A DNA stretch of 62,168 nucleotides from Gammaproteobacteria bacterium (GTDB taxonomy: Bacteria > Pseudomonadota > Gammaproteobacteria > Steroidobacterales > UBA11654), in NCBI GenBank assembly GCA_029941465.1, contig JAPYQN010000007.1:1-62168 (forward strand), written 5' to 3'. This document shows positions 32,362-41,586 of the stretch, piece by piece; the first letter of the stretch is position 1; each line of letters starts with the position of its first letter. A model generated the notes under the pieces. The model had not been told where the DNA came from. It did no database searches and worked only from the letters and a program-made list of their open reading frames with translations. Both the position numbers and the translations under genes were made by a program.

Positions 32362-34971
32362 CTAGAATTCATAATCCAATGAAAGATTGATTAATCGGCC
32401 ACGTGGGTCATGAAGCCTAGTATCAAAACTAAAGTCTGGAGAATCATAAAGTAATGGTGCTGATTCATCAAAAACATTGATTAAATTGAGCCCTAGCTTT
32501 AGTTCGCTGTTATTTATTTGAAAAGTTTTGCTGGCTCCAACATCAAACACCAAGAAAGAATCAACTTTGTTTTTATATCCACTTGAAACAGCTGCTGCTG
32601 GCAATGGTCGTAGGTTCTTGTAGCCATCCAGATACCTTGCATTCATCGAATAACGAATTTCTTTATGAGTCAATCCAAAAAATGTATTTAATCGAAGACG
32701 TGGAAGGGAATGTGTGTGAGCATTGTAGTTAAATTTTCCAACCCTGTTAACCATGTGTATATCATGATTACCAACATGATCTTCCTCTTCATCATCATCT
32801 TCAGGCGTGAGAAATTCAAACAGATGAGTTGCATTAATGCCAAGGTCTAAGAGGCTTCCATTTGTCAATACTTTTTCGTAATTCACGGTAATGTCTAAAC
32901 CTTTAACTTGGGTTCTTTCTTCATTGAAGAATCTTGTACTAACCGCAGTGATGTCACCGTATTCATTTCTTTGGATATCTGGATTATTTGGGTTTTCTAT
33001 GATTTTTGTTTGTGCATCTTCAAGTTCAAGACGATCCTTATAATTTATTTTCCAGAAATCCATTGAGAAAGAGGTATTATCGCTGATTTCCCATAATAGA
33101 CCCAAATTACTATTGGTTGAGCTTGCAGGTTTAAGGTTTGGATTACCAACTTGGATGATACGAACAAAGAGTGAACTTGATTGCTCAATGCCGCTAATTA
33201 CATCTCTTACACCACCTAAAGCAATTTCAGAGCTAAACAGCTGTGCCATTGAAGGTGTTGAAAATGAGGTTCCGATTGACCCTCTTAGTAATAATTGATC
33301 TAAAGGTTTGTAGGTTAAGGTTAACTTAGGATCTAAAGAAGAATTGTTCTCTATTTTTTCATATCTGGTGGCAAAGAGCATATCTAAACTTTCTGTGAAA
33401 ACTTTCTCTACTTCTATAAATAATGCTTTTTTATCTCTATCTGACGAGATGTTTTTACCACCTCCTAAAAATAGAAGATCTGCAGCTTTAATGAGATTTC
33501 CTGATTCATCAAATTCAGATCTAGCTAATTCGTTATATTTAACATCCAGAGACTCATCATTTATCTGGAATCCAATAGCAATATTATTATCATTAATCTT
33601 GGTTCTAAGGATTGCATCAAGTGAGGTTAATTTTCCAACTCTTAGGCTCTGTTCAGAACCTTTAATATAACCTATCAGTTCTTTTGAGTTTGATAAGGGG
33701 TCGAAAATATTCCAAATCTGGTTGCCATTATCACCCCCATTTCCGGCAATTGCATTTTCCATTCTTGAATTAATTGTGTCTGGTCTATGGTGAAAATTTT
33801 GATGCTTACTTTGAGTAATAGAAACTTCAAGGTTAGCAGTATCAGCTAGATTAATATTTATTACTCCACTAACGTGATATTGATCAATGTCTTTTGGAGA
33901 TAGGGGAGAGGGGAAAGCGGATCCTAATGGTCTGCCGTACCATGTCACTGGCACATTAAAAGGACTTCCTCCTTGCCCTGGTAAAATCTTTTTCGACATA
34001 AAAGAAAGTGCCGGATACGAGGGTGATTGAGGATTATCATTGACATCGATACTAGACTGAATTGCAGTAAACTTATAACTGAAAATATCTGTTTGTTGTT
34101 TGTAACTTAGGTAAAACTTTTTATGGTCTTCATCATTAACAACATTAAATCTTGTTCCATATAGGAATTTACAGAAGGGCCCAGCTAAAACCCCTCCATT
34201 GTCTTCGCAATTTGGGTCAGCAACCCATTGACCAGTCGTGTATGTTCCTGCATAGTCACCAGTTAATACTGTATCATTCCCGCTAATCTTAAATGTATTA
34301 CCTAAGGTACTTAGACCATTTTCTGCAATTCTAGGTATCTCTGATGATGAAAGTGGACTTCTGTCTAGAAAATTAGCGGCTATTACTAGGTGTGAGTTAT
34401 CAAACTCTCTACCAAATATGATTCCTAAGGTTTTATCAGTTTGTTCATAATGTGATGTTTCTTGATGAGCCACACTAATTTTGGTTCCCACAAACTCATC
34501 TAGGGTTATAAAATTGATGACCCCAGCTATAGCATCACTTCCATAAAGAGATGTGGCACCTTCTTTTAGAATCTCAATCCTATTAAGTGCAATTTCTGGA
34601 ATGATATTCACGTCTACATATCCCTCACCTTCATGGGAAGGTGTTCCTGCAAAGGTTTGTCTTTTGTTATTTAGTAGAACTAATGTTGAAGCATGATCAA
34701 GACCCCTGAGTGTAATGGCTGACATGCCTTGATCAATCCCATCCAGTGTATTAGATTGAAAGTGAGACCCTGAAGAACTTGCAAGATATTTACTTATCTC
34801 GCCAACGGTTGTGATATTTAAGTTATTGTAATCAGACTGATCTATGACTTGAATGCTTAATTTCTCAGCTTCAGTACCAATATAACTTCCTGTCACACTT
34901 ATTTCTTCAATCTCTTGAGCATAAATACCGATAGAGAAAAATATAATTGCCAATAAAAAGATTTTATTCAT
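32362..34971 (-). CDS. TonB-dependent outer-membrane receptor
   Basis: An 869-residue receptor for energised uptake across the outer membrane. A signal peptide (about 1-18), a TonB-box-like region (EIEEISVTGS), the plug domain (ITLRGLDHASTLVLLNNKR, then EILKEGATSLYGSDAIAGV) and a beta-barrel ending in Phe are all visible. The ligand cannot be read. A late extracellular-loop candidate (about residues 720-740) is packed with Asp, Glu and His (EDDDEEEDHVGNHDIH). The nearest genes suggest a small organic ligand and not iron, but that is weak. Confidence 0.92.
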   Translation of the reverse strand: MNKIFLLAIIFFSIGIYAQEIEEISVTGSYIGTEAEKLSIQVIDQSDYNNLNITTVGEISKYLASSSGSHFQSNTLDGIDQGMSAITLRGLDHASTLVLLNNKRQTFAGTPSHEGEGYVDVNIIPEIALNRIEILKEGATSLYGSDAIAGVINFITLDEFVGTKISVAHQETSHYEQTDKTLGIIFGREFDNSHLVIAANFLDRSPLSSSEIPRIAENGLSTLGNTFKISGNDTVLTGDYAGTYTTGQWVADPNCEDNGGVLAGPFCKFLYGTRFNVVNDEDHKKFYLSYKQQTDIFSYKFTAIQSSIDVNDNPQSPSYPALSFMSKKILPGQGGSPFNVPVTWYGRPLGSAFPSPLSPKDIDQYHVSGVININLADTANLEVSITQSKHQNFHHRPDTINSRMENAIAGNGGDNGNQIWNIFDPLSNSKELIGYIKGSEQSLRVGKLTSLDAILRTKINDNNIAIGFQINDESLDVKYNELARSEFDESGNLIKAADLLFLGGGKNISSDRDKKALFIEVEKVFTESLDMLFATRYEKIENNSSLDPKLTLTYKPLDQLLLRGSIGTSFSTPSMAQLFSSEIALGGVRDVISGIEQSSSLFVRIIQVGNPNLKPASSTNSNLGLLWEISDNTSFSMDFWKINYKDRLELEDAQTKIIENPNNPDIQRNEYGDITAVSTRFFNEERTQVKGLDITVNYEKVLTNGSLLDLGINATHLFEFLTPEDDDEEEDHVGNHDIHMVNRVGKFNYNAHTHSLPRLRLNTFFGLTHKEIRYSMNARYLDGYKNLRPLPAAAVSSGYKNKVDSFLVFDVGASKTFQINNSELKLGLNLINVFDESAPLLYDSPDFSFDTRLHDPRGRLINLSLDYEF

Positions 34972-35050
34972 GTTTATTATTTAAGATATTAACCGGGAGC
35001 TATTGTAAGATAAAAGATAAAGTAAAAGAATAATTAAGAGATTTAAAATT

Positions 35051-36055
35051 ATGAAATTTAGAAAATTTTATGCCCTTACTCTTCTGCTTTTATTTTCACA
35101 TTCAATTTATTCACATGATAGTGAATGCTTAGTATCTAAAGATACTGAGTACAATGGACCATGTATAGAGAGGCTTAAACCACGAGCATTGAATGTCATA
35201 GACCGGACTATGTTGGAGCCTCAAGCTACATTATTTTCCGAAGATACAGAAGGGGTGTTGGTTAAACCAGATGTCCCATTAATAGGGGTTTTAGGAGCGT
35301 CTGGAAGGACAGGAATACTTGTTATTCAAGAATTGCAATCAAGAGATTCTAATATAAGAGCATTTTCCAGAAATATAGAAAAGGCAAAAGAAAATATTAG
35401 TGGTGATTTTGAATGGGTCTATGCCGACGTTACTAAACCAGAAACTCTTACTGTAGCTCTGCAAGGTGTCGATATACTTATCTCTACCATAGGATCTACT
35501 GGCGGAGATAATTCTGAATTAATTGATTACCAAGGCTCAATTAATTTTGTTGATGCAGCTAAGGAGTCAGGTGTTAAGCATATTATTTATATGTCCTCTA
35601 TAGGGGCCGGAGGAGCTGAAAATTTTAGCACAGTAATAATTAATCTTGTTACAGACAAGGCAATGAAATGGAAATCTTTGGGCGAAGATTATATAAGAAA
35701 CAGTGGCATAGATTTTACCATCGTTAGGCCAGGTGGTTTAAGAGGTGAGCTTGGTACCTTAGGGATACGTTTTGAACAAGGGGATGAAATCATTGGATGG
35801 ATACCACGAGGCGATGTTGCCTCTGTTCTAGTTGCATCAATTTATAACCCGGATGCATTAAATAAAACTTTTGAGGTCATCAATGATGAGTCATTGGCAA
35901 TAGGTGCATGGAGAGATGAATTCAAAAATTTAACAACTGATGAATATGGGAAAATCGCAACCGGTAATCTACCAATTAATTACATATTGGTTCCATTGGT
36001 AATATTGGTATTAATTATTTATTTGATTAGAAGGAGGAGAAAAAAGAGATTCTAG
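35051..36055 (+). CDS. Exported NAD(P)-binding Rossmann protein with C-terminal membrane anchor
   Basis: A 334-residue atypical SDR/NmrA-like protein. Residues 1-21 are a typical Sec signal peptide. A linker with two Cys (26 and 38) follows. The Rossmann core begins at GVLGASGRTG (79-88) and continues with YADVTKPE, ISTIGSTGG and YMSSIGAGG. The last 30 residues are a hydrophobic helix and an Arg/Lys tail (RRRRKKRF). Signal plus anchor would put the nucleotide-binding domain in the periplasm, which is odd for an NAD(P) enzyme. The stop interlocks with that of the CoA-transferase (CTAG, 36052-36055). Confidence 0.8.
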   Translation: MKFRKFYALTLLLLFSHSIYSHDSECLVSKDTEYNGPCIERLKPRALNVIDRTMLEPQATLFSEDTEGVLVKPDVPLIGVLGASGRTGILVIQELQSRDSNIRAFSRNIEKAKENISGDFEWVYADVTKPETLTVALQGVDILISTIGSTGGDNSELIDYQGSINFVDAAKESGVKHIIYMSSIGAGGAENFSTVIINLVTDKAMKWKSLGEDYIRNSGIDFTIVRPGGLRGELGTLGIRFEQGDEIIGWIPRGDVASVLVASIYNPDALNKTFEVINDESLAIGAWRDEFKNLTTDEYGKIATGNLPINYILVPLVILVLIIYLIRRRRKKRF

Positions 36056-37257
36056 AGTACACCGTCTTTTCGTAACTGAGTGATTTCCCCTTCATCTTTA
36101 CCTAAGAGTTCACTTAATACTTCATCTGTATGCTCACTCAGAGCTGGCCCAGGCCATTCAGTAGTCCCTGGTGTTTCAGTTAGAATAGGCATCATAGCTG
36201 GGATATGGAGAGTTCTTCCGTTTGCTTCAACTTCTTGAAACATGCCTCTAGCGATATAGTGTTCATCCTTCATCATATCTTCTACACTCAAAATTGGTCC
36301 TGCTGGCACAGAAACCTCATCCATGGTTGATAAAACTTCATCTGAGGTGTGTTCTTTTGTCCATTTTTCTATAGCCGCATCAATTTCTTTTTCATTATCA
36401 ACCCTTCCTTGGTTTTCCTCTAATTTAGGGTCATTAGCCATATCTGGCCTACCTATTGCATTCATAAGTCTTTTAAAAATTGAGTCACCATTCCCACCTA
36501 TAATCACATATTTATTATTTGAGGTAATGTAGGTGTTAGTAGGTGCTATTCCAGTAATAGTAGATCCTGAAGGTTCTCTGATGGCACCGCTCCCAGAATA
36601 TTCTGGGACTACAGCTTCCATCATATTGAACACCGATTCATAAATGGCAGCGTCAACAACTTGTCCTTTTCCGTCAGGGTCCTTTTCTCTTTGTATATAA
36701 GCCAACATTACTCCCATGGCTGCATGCAAACCAGCTAAGGTGTCACCAATACTTAAGTTGGGTCTGACTGGTGGTCTGTCAGGAAAACCATTGACGTATC
36801 TGAAGCCTCCATAGCCTTCACAGACTGATGCATAACCAGGAAGATGGGATCTGGGCCCGGTTTGCCCATACCCTGATATTCTTGCTGTAATTAACCCAGG
36901 GTTATCTTTTTTTAAATCATCTGGGCTCATTCCCCATTTTTCTAGAGTTCCGGGTTTAAAATTCTCAATTAACACATCGGATTCTAAAATTAAGTCTTTT
37001 GCTATTTGTCTCCCTTTCTCTGTTTTTAGATTTAGAGTTATTGATTTCTTATTACGGGAAACGCTATGCCACCAATATGAAGTATTGTTTTCTGTTAATC
37101 GCCAATAGCGAACCGGATCTCCTGTTGGTGGTTCTATTTTGATTACTTCAGCCCCAAAGTAACCTAAAACGCTACCAGCAAAGGGTCCTGCAATCAGTTG
37201 ACCCATTTCAATGACTCTCATTCCTCTAAGTGGTTTATCTTGTGCTTTTATATTCAT
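36052..37257 (-). CDS. CaiB/BaiF CoA-transferase family protein
   Basis: A family III CoA-transferase (401 residues) or alpha-methylacyl-CoA racemase relative. The N-terminus has RGMRVIEMGQLIAGPFAG and FGAEVIKIEPP; the catalytic Asp is in SIGDTLAGLHAAMG. The C-terminal swap domain is present. It works on acyl-CoA carboxylates; the substrate is unknown. It lies 27 bp after the start of the dehalogenase gene in the same direction, so kinase-like, dehalogenase and CoA-transferase genes probably share a transcript. Confidence 0.88.
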   Translation of the reverse strand: MNIKAQDKPLRGMRVIEMGQLIAGPFAGSVLGYFGAEVIKIEPPTGDPVRYWRLTENNTSYWWHSVSRNKKSITLNLKTEKGRQIAKDLILESDVLIENFKPGTLEKWGMSPDDLKKDNPGLITARISGYGQTGPRSHLPGYASVCEGYGGFRYVNGFPDRPPVRPNLSIGDTLAGLHAAMGVMLAYIQREKDPDGKGQVVDAAIYESVFNMMEAVVPEYSGSGAIREPSGSTITGIAPTNTYITSNNKYVIIGGNGDSIFKRLMNAIGRPDMANDPKLEENQGRVDNEKEIDAAIEKWTKEHTSDEVLSTMDEVSVPAGPILSVEDMMKDEHYIARGMFQEVEANGRTLHIPAMMPILTETPGTTEWPGPALSEHTDEVLSELLGKDEGEITQLRKDGVL

Positions 37258-37284
37258 TAATTCTCTAGTGATTTTATAGATAAT

Positions 37285-38145
37285 TTACAAGATCTCGTTA
37301 TACCATTTTGATAACGCTTTTCCAATTTCATCTGCTGAATCTTCTTGAATAAAGTGCAAACCTTTCACCGTAATTTCTCTTTGGTTTTTCCAGGTCCTAC
37401 AAAAATCCCTCACCGTTCCTTGAATTATAGCTCCAGGTTCAGCATTAATAAAAAATTTTGGTATGTCATTTTCCTGCATCCAATTGGAATAATTATTGAC
37501 TATTCTGCAAACGTTCTCAGGTTCACCATCAATGGGTATTTCTCTTGGCCAAGAAAGCATTGGTCTTCTATTTTCTCCTGGTTCGGTAAAGGGTCTCCGA
37601 TATTCTTTTTTTTCCTCATCGTTTAAGGTTCTGATAATTGATCCGAATAATATTTTTTCAATAAAATAGTTTTTTTCTAGAACTAAATGTTCTCCAGCCT
37701 CAGATCTGAGTCCTTGAAAAATCCCTTTGCTCTTATCGTTCCATTCTTCCCATGATAATTCTTTGACAATGGCTTCCATATAAGCAATTCCTTTGACCAA
37801 TTCAGGGTGTTTATAACTCCAGTTAAAACCCAAAGCAGAACCCCAGTCATGAACTACTAAAGTTATTTTTTGATCATCAGTTAATTTTCTTATTGCTTGC
37901 TCTATATAAAAGAAATGTTCTTCAAACCGATATGAATTTGTGTCTGGGTTATCTAATTTTTCTGAATCACCCATCCCAATAAGGTCAATACTTATGCACC
38001 GACCAGCTGTTTCTAAATAAGGAGTAATATTTCGCCAAAGATATGAAGAGGTTGGATTACCATGTAGAAATACAATTGGCTCTCCTGAGCCCTTTTCAAT
38101 GTAAGCAATGTGTTTGTTACCAATTAAAACTTTTTTCTTATTCAT
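37285..38145 (-). CDS. dhaA: Haloalkane dehalogenase, LinB/DhaA-like (HLD-II)
   Basis: Alpha/beta hydrolase (286 residues) that cleaves carbon-halogen bonds to alcohol and halide. The full catalytic pentad of subfamily HLD-II is present: Asn 30 (HGNPTSSYLWRN), nucleophile Asp 100 and halide-binding Trp 101 (VVHDWGSALGF), Glu 124 (AYMEAIV) and His 264 (LHFIQEDS). The start is the ATG at 38145, whose codon lies in the last codons of the upstream gene (8-bp overlap). A TTG at 38169 is the less likely alternative. No signal peptide, so cytosolic. Substrates cannot be predicted from sequence. Confidence 0.9.
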   Translation of the reverse strand: MNKKKVLIGNKHIAYIEKGSGEPIVFLHGNPTSSYLWRNITPYLETAGRCISIDLIGMGDSEKLDNPDTNSYRFEEHFFYIEQAIRKLTDDQKITLVVHDWGSALGFNWSYKHPELVKGIAYMEAIVKELSWEEWNDKSKGIFQGLRSEAGEHLVLEKNYFIEKILFGSIIRTLNDEEKKEYRRPFTEPGENRRPMLSWPREIPIDGEPENVCRIVNNYSNWMQENDIPKFFINAEPGAIIQGTVRDFCRTWKNQREITVKGLHFIQEDSADEIGKALSKWYNEIL

Positions 38146-38980
38146 TTGACTTAATTGCTTTGGCCACAAGTCCTATAAAGTCAGACTCATTTTCTACTAG
38201 AGCTATTTCAGAAGCTTTTACACGATAACCATATTTCTTAGCAATCAAATCATACTTATTTTTCCTGTAATCTAACAACTTAGGAAAAACCCATCGGACA
38301 AAATTATTTGGATTAATATTTTGGTCTCTTTCGCCTGTTTCGTTTGCATAATATTCAAGATGTTCTAAGAGAAATTCTTCTGTGTAATACATAGGCTTTG
38401 GGTTTCCCCTGGCTCTTTGTATTAAGTCATATCGAATATTGTCATCGTCTTCAATATAAAGAATTAGAGTATTTTTAATCAGTGTTGACATGGCTTCAGT
38501 ATCGTTAAGTTCACAAATACTGCCCCCTGCATCATTAATAAAATGGTCATATTCATAAATTCTTCTGGACTTTTCAATAAATTCTGGAACATCCATCATT
38601 GCTTTAATTTCTGCGTCTTTATGCATTTTTTGACGTTTTAAAAATTCATCAAGAGATAAACCGCCTTTTTTTGGATCTCCGATCTTTCCTAGAAACATGG
38701 AAATAGGTAAAAGATTATCCACAGTTATATTGCTTGAAATATAAATCGAGTCTGTTTTCAGCAGATCTGCCAAGAATTCAATCTCCATTGCCCCTTCTTT
38801 TATATTATCTAGGATCGGTTCTTCTAAGTACTTTGTGCCTATCCTATAATCCCCTGAGTAATGAAACCATTGAGATTTAGGTAATTTATTTGCAAGTGTC
38901 GTCTTTCCAATACCTGACATCCCAAGGAGCGTTATTGCTTTGTTGGGTGATTTTATAAATTCATTATGTGTGGTTTTCAT
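38138..38980 (-). CDS. P-loop ATPase/kinase-like protein, unknown substrate
   Basis: A 280-residue protein with a Walker A motif GMSGIGKTT at residues 20-28. A possible acidic Walker B-like segment follows much later (NTLILYIEDDD). The rest is helical and charged and I do not recognise the family. It might be a kinase acting on a nucleotide or metabolite. The start is an ATG with AAGAGA about ten bases upstream. It overlaps the dehalogenase gene by 8 bp, so translation is coupled. It is divergent from thrA across 131 bp. Confidence 0.65.
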   Translation of the reverse strand: MKTTHNEFIKSPNKAITLLGMSGIGKTTLANKLPKSQWFHYSGDYRIGTKYLEEPILDNIKEGAMEIEFLADLLKTDSIYISSNITVDNLLPISMFLGKIGDPKKGGLSLDEFLKRQKMHKDAEIKAMMDVPEFIEKSRRIYEYDHFINDAGGSICELNDTEAMSTLIKNTLILYIEDDDNIRYDLIQRARGNPKPMYYTEEFLLEHLEYYANETGERDQNINPNNFVRWVFPKLLDYRKNKYDLIAKKYGYRVKASEIALVENESDFIGLVAKAIKSNE

Positions 38981-39111
38981 TTTTTAAAAATCTCTTATAT
39001 CTAGATATACTTACTATTGGTAGTCTCCCATCTTATTATGATAATTTATCGGGAAAAGGGTATCATGGGCAACTTTTTATGACAGTAGTTTATTGAGATA
39101 AGTATAAAGAT

Positions 39112-41565
39112 ATGAGTAAAAATAATTGGCAAATCTATAAGTTTGGTGGGAGTAGCCTTAATGATTCTGATTGCATAAACAAAGTTTGCAATTTGATTAA
39201 GGGGAATTCCAGTGAAAATTTGATTGTGGTAGTTTCAGCTATGTCAGGGATGACAAATCAGCTGCTTGAATATTCACAGTCAAAAGACGAGTCTATTTTG
39301 CAGACTATATCTGATCGCTATTTACAAACTCTGAATGCAACACTTAAAGATGAATCATTTATTGAAAATGTTATTAATGAATTTAATCAAGATCTAGTGT
39401 CAATAAGAGAGAGAGCAAGCCTTGATTCAGGTGTAACTCTAAACATTGAGGATAATCAAATATTAGGTTATGGAGAAATATGGTCATCAAGACTTATAAA
39501 AAGTGTTCTAAATCAGGCCTCTAGTGATCTAAGTGGCAGGGATTTACATCTAATCAATCCATTGGATGTTATCACTATTTATCATACTGATATGGGTGCC
39601 AACATAGACTGGACAGAGTCAAAGAAATTATTTAATAAAGAATTCTCTGGTAAGCAGGGAATATTCATTATGGGTGGGTTTTTGGCAAGAAAATCTGATT
39701 CCATTGCGACAAATTTAGGTAGAAATGGCAGTGATTATTCAGCCTCTATAATGGGTTCACTGGCTGAGGCAAAAGATGTTTCTATTTGGACAGATACAAA
39801 TGGCATTATGACAGCCGATCCTAATCAGATTCAAACGGCAAAAACTATTAAGAAAATGTCTTACGATGAAGCAATAGAATTAGCATACTTTGGAGCTGAA
39901 GTAATACATGAAAAGACAATGCTACCATTGATGAATAAAGGCATACCTATTTATATTCGAAATACATTTAATCCTGAGTCTAATGGAACCGAAATTTCAT
40001 CGAAGATGAATGGTCTACAAAGTGTTAAAGGAATAACAACTATTGATAACATTACTTTGGTGAATATTGAAGGTTCTGGGATGATAGGTGTCCCAGGAAC
40101 AGTAAAACGCTTATTTTCTTGTCTTAGTAATGCAGAAATATCTATCGTACTGATTACCCAAGCCAGTTCAGAACACTCTATTTGTTTTGCTATAGATGAC
40201 AAGTATTCAGATCAAATTGAAAACGTTATTAAGGATGAATTTAGCAATGATTTTCAAAATGGAAATTTACAACAACTCCAAATACAAAACAATTGCAGCA
40301 TTATTGCTGTGGTTGGATCAGGAATGAGTGGAACCAAAGGAATTGCAACTCAATTTTTTAAAGCGATTACTCAATCAGAAGTTAATATAATGGCTATTGC
40401 ACAAGGCTCTTCAGAAAAAAATATTTCAGTGGTGGTAAAAAAGGATGATCTAAGAAGAGCCGTAGAGTCTGTTCATAATGCTTTTTTTATAGGTAAGACT
40501 GACCTAATAATAGCTCTAGTGGGTTTTGGTAATGTCGGGCAAGAATTTTATCGACAAGTTCAAGCACAAAAAGAAATAATACTTAAAAATTTTAACGTTG
40601 AAATAAATTTTGTGGCAATTGTAAATTCATCTCAAATGATTCTGGATGAGCTTATCTCTGTTTCTGCGATAGCTTCATTAATTGCAAAAAATGAATCATG
40701 TCAAGCTTCTAACGTTGAGAGTACTATTGATTATCTAGCTACAACACCAGCAAATCTTAAAGTGTTGATCGATTGTACAGCGAGTGATCATATCCCAGAT
40801 CTTTATTCCTCATGTTTCGAATCGGGGATAAATGTTATTACGGCAAACAAGAAAGGTCTGAGCGGGCCATTGAGTCGTTACCAGGACATTATGAGATCTG
40901 CTATAGATAATAAACAAACTTTTTTATATGAAACTACTGCTGGTGCTGCTCTACCATTTATTAAGTCCGTAAAAGATTTAATAATATCTGGTGATCAAAT
41001 TGAGGCAATAGAAGGGGTTTTTTCAGGGACACTGTCGTATTTATTTAATTCTTACAATGGGAGTGTGCCATTCTCTAAAATAGTAACTGATGCAAGAAAC
41101 CAGGGTTACACAGAACCTGATCCAAGAGATGATCTTTCTGGAATGGATGTTGCTAGGAAGCTTGTTATCCTAGCCAGAGAACTAGGACTCATGATTGAAG
41201 TCAATAATATTGAAATTGAGAACTTGGTCAACGAGGCCCATCGAGATCTCAGTATTGAGTCTTATTTGCAAGAAATCGTTAATGATGATGCTGCAATGGA
41301 AGATAAATTAAATCAGGCCATTAAAAATAATAAAGTACTGAGGTATGTGGCTCAATTGGATCATAATGGTAAAGCTAGTGTTAAATTGGATACATTAAAT
41401 AATGATCATCCATTTTCAGAATTAGTAGGCACTGAAAACATAATTAAATTTAAAACAAAACGATACTCTGATTACCCGTTGGTACATAAAGGTCCAGGAG
41501 CAGGACCTGAGGTAACAGCGTCAGGAATTTTTGGAGATTTATTTACTCTTTTCAATATTCATTAA
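39112..41565 (+). CDS. thrA: Bifunctional aspartokinase/homoserine dehydrogenase
   Basis: An 817-residue fused enzyme for the first and third steps of the aspartate pathway. The aspartokinase part begins YKFGGSSLND; the ACT regulatory pair lies around residues 310-450. The homoserine dehydrogenase part begins ALVGFGNVG and contains ETTAGAALP, EGVFSGTLSYLFN and the catalytic block DPRDDLSGMDVARK. It matches E. coli ThrA in length (820). Threonine feedback is likely because the ACT region is intact. thrC follows 21 bp later. I see no Thr/Ile-rich leader peptide upstream. Confidence 0.95.
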   Translation: MSKNNWQIYKFGGSSLNDSDCINKVCNLIKGNSSENLIVVVSAMSGMTNQLLEYSQSKDESILQTISDRYLQTLNATLKDESFIENVINEFNQDLVSIRERASLDSGVTLNIEDNQILGYGEIWSSRLIKSVLNQASSDLSGRDLHLINPLDVITIYHTDMGANIDWTESKKLFNKEFSGKQGIFIMGGFLARKSDSIATNLGRNGSDYSASIMGSLAEAKDVSIWTDTNGIMTADPNQIQTAKTIKKMSYDEAIELAYFGAEVIHEKTMLPLMNKGIPIYIRNTFNPESNGTEISSKMNGLQSVKGITTIDNITLVNIEGSGMIGVPGTVKRLFSCLSNAEISIVLITQASSEHSICFAIDDKYSDQIENVIKDEFSNDFQNGNLQQLQIQNNCSIIAVVGSGMSGTKGIATQFFKAITQSEVNIMAIAQGSSEKNISVVVKKDDLRRAVESVHNAFFIGKTDLIIALVGFGNVGQEFYRQVQAQKEIILKNFNVEINFVAIVNSSQMILDELISVSAIASLIAKNESCQASNVESTIDYLATTPANLKVLIDCTASDHIPDLYSSCFESGINVITANKKGLSGPLSRYQDIMRSAIDNKQTFLYETTAGAALPFIKSVKDLIISGDQIEAIEGVFSGTLSYLFNSYNGSVPFSKIVTDARNQGYTEPDPRDDLSGMDVARKLVILARELGLMIEVNNIEIENLVNEAHRDLSIESYLQEIVNDDAAMEDKLNQAIKNNKVLRYVAQLDHNGKASVKLDTLNNDHPFSELVGTENIIKFKTKRYSDYPLVHKGPGAGPEVTASGIFGDLFTLFNIH

Positions 41566-41586
41566 ATGATTTGAAATCAATAGTAA

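Noticed and set aside
33344..33670. 108-codon ORF opposite the TonB receptor
   Set aside because: Antisense shadow; composition follows the receptor's codons.
38981..39111. Threonine attenuator/leader peptide before thrA
   Set aside because: The short frames there contain no Thr/Ile run. The only inverted repeat (ATGATA/TATCAT, 39038-39066) is weak and followed by few T's.
39103..39114. TATAAA just before thrA as another leaderless promoter
   Set aside because: Only three bases separate it from the ATG, so transcription would start inside the codon; spacing does not match the other cases.
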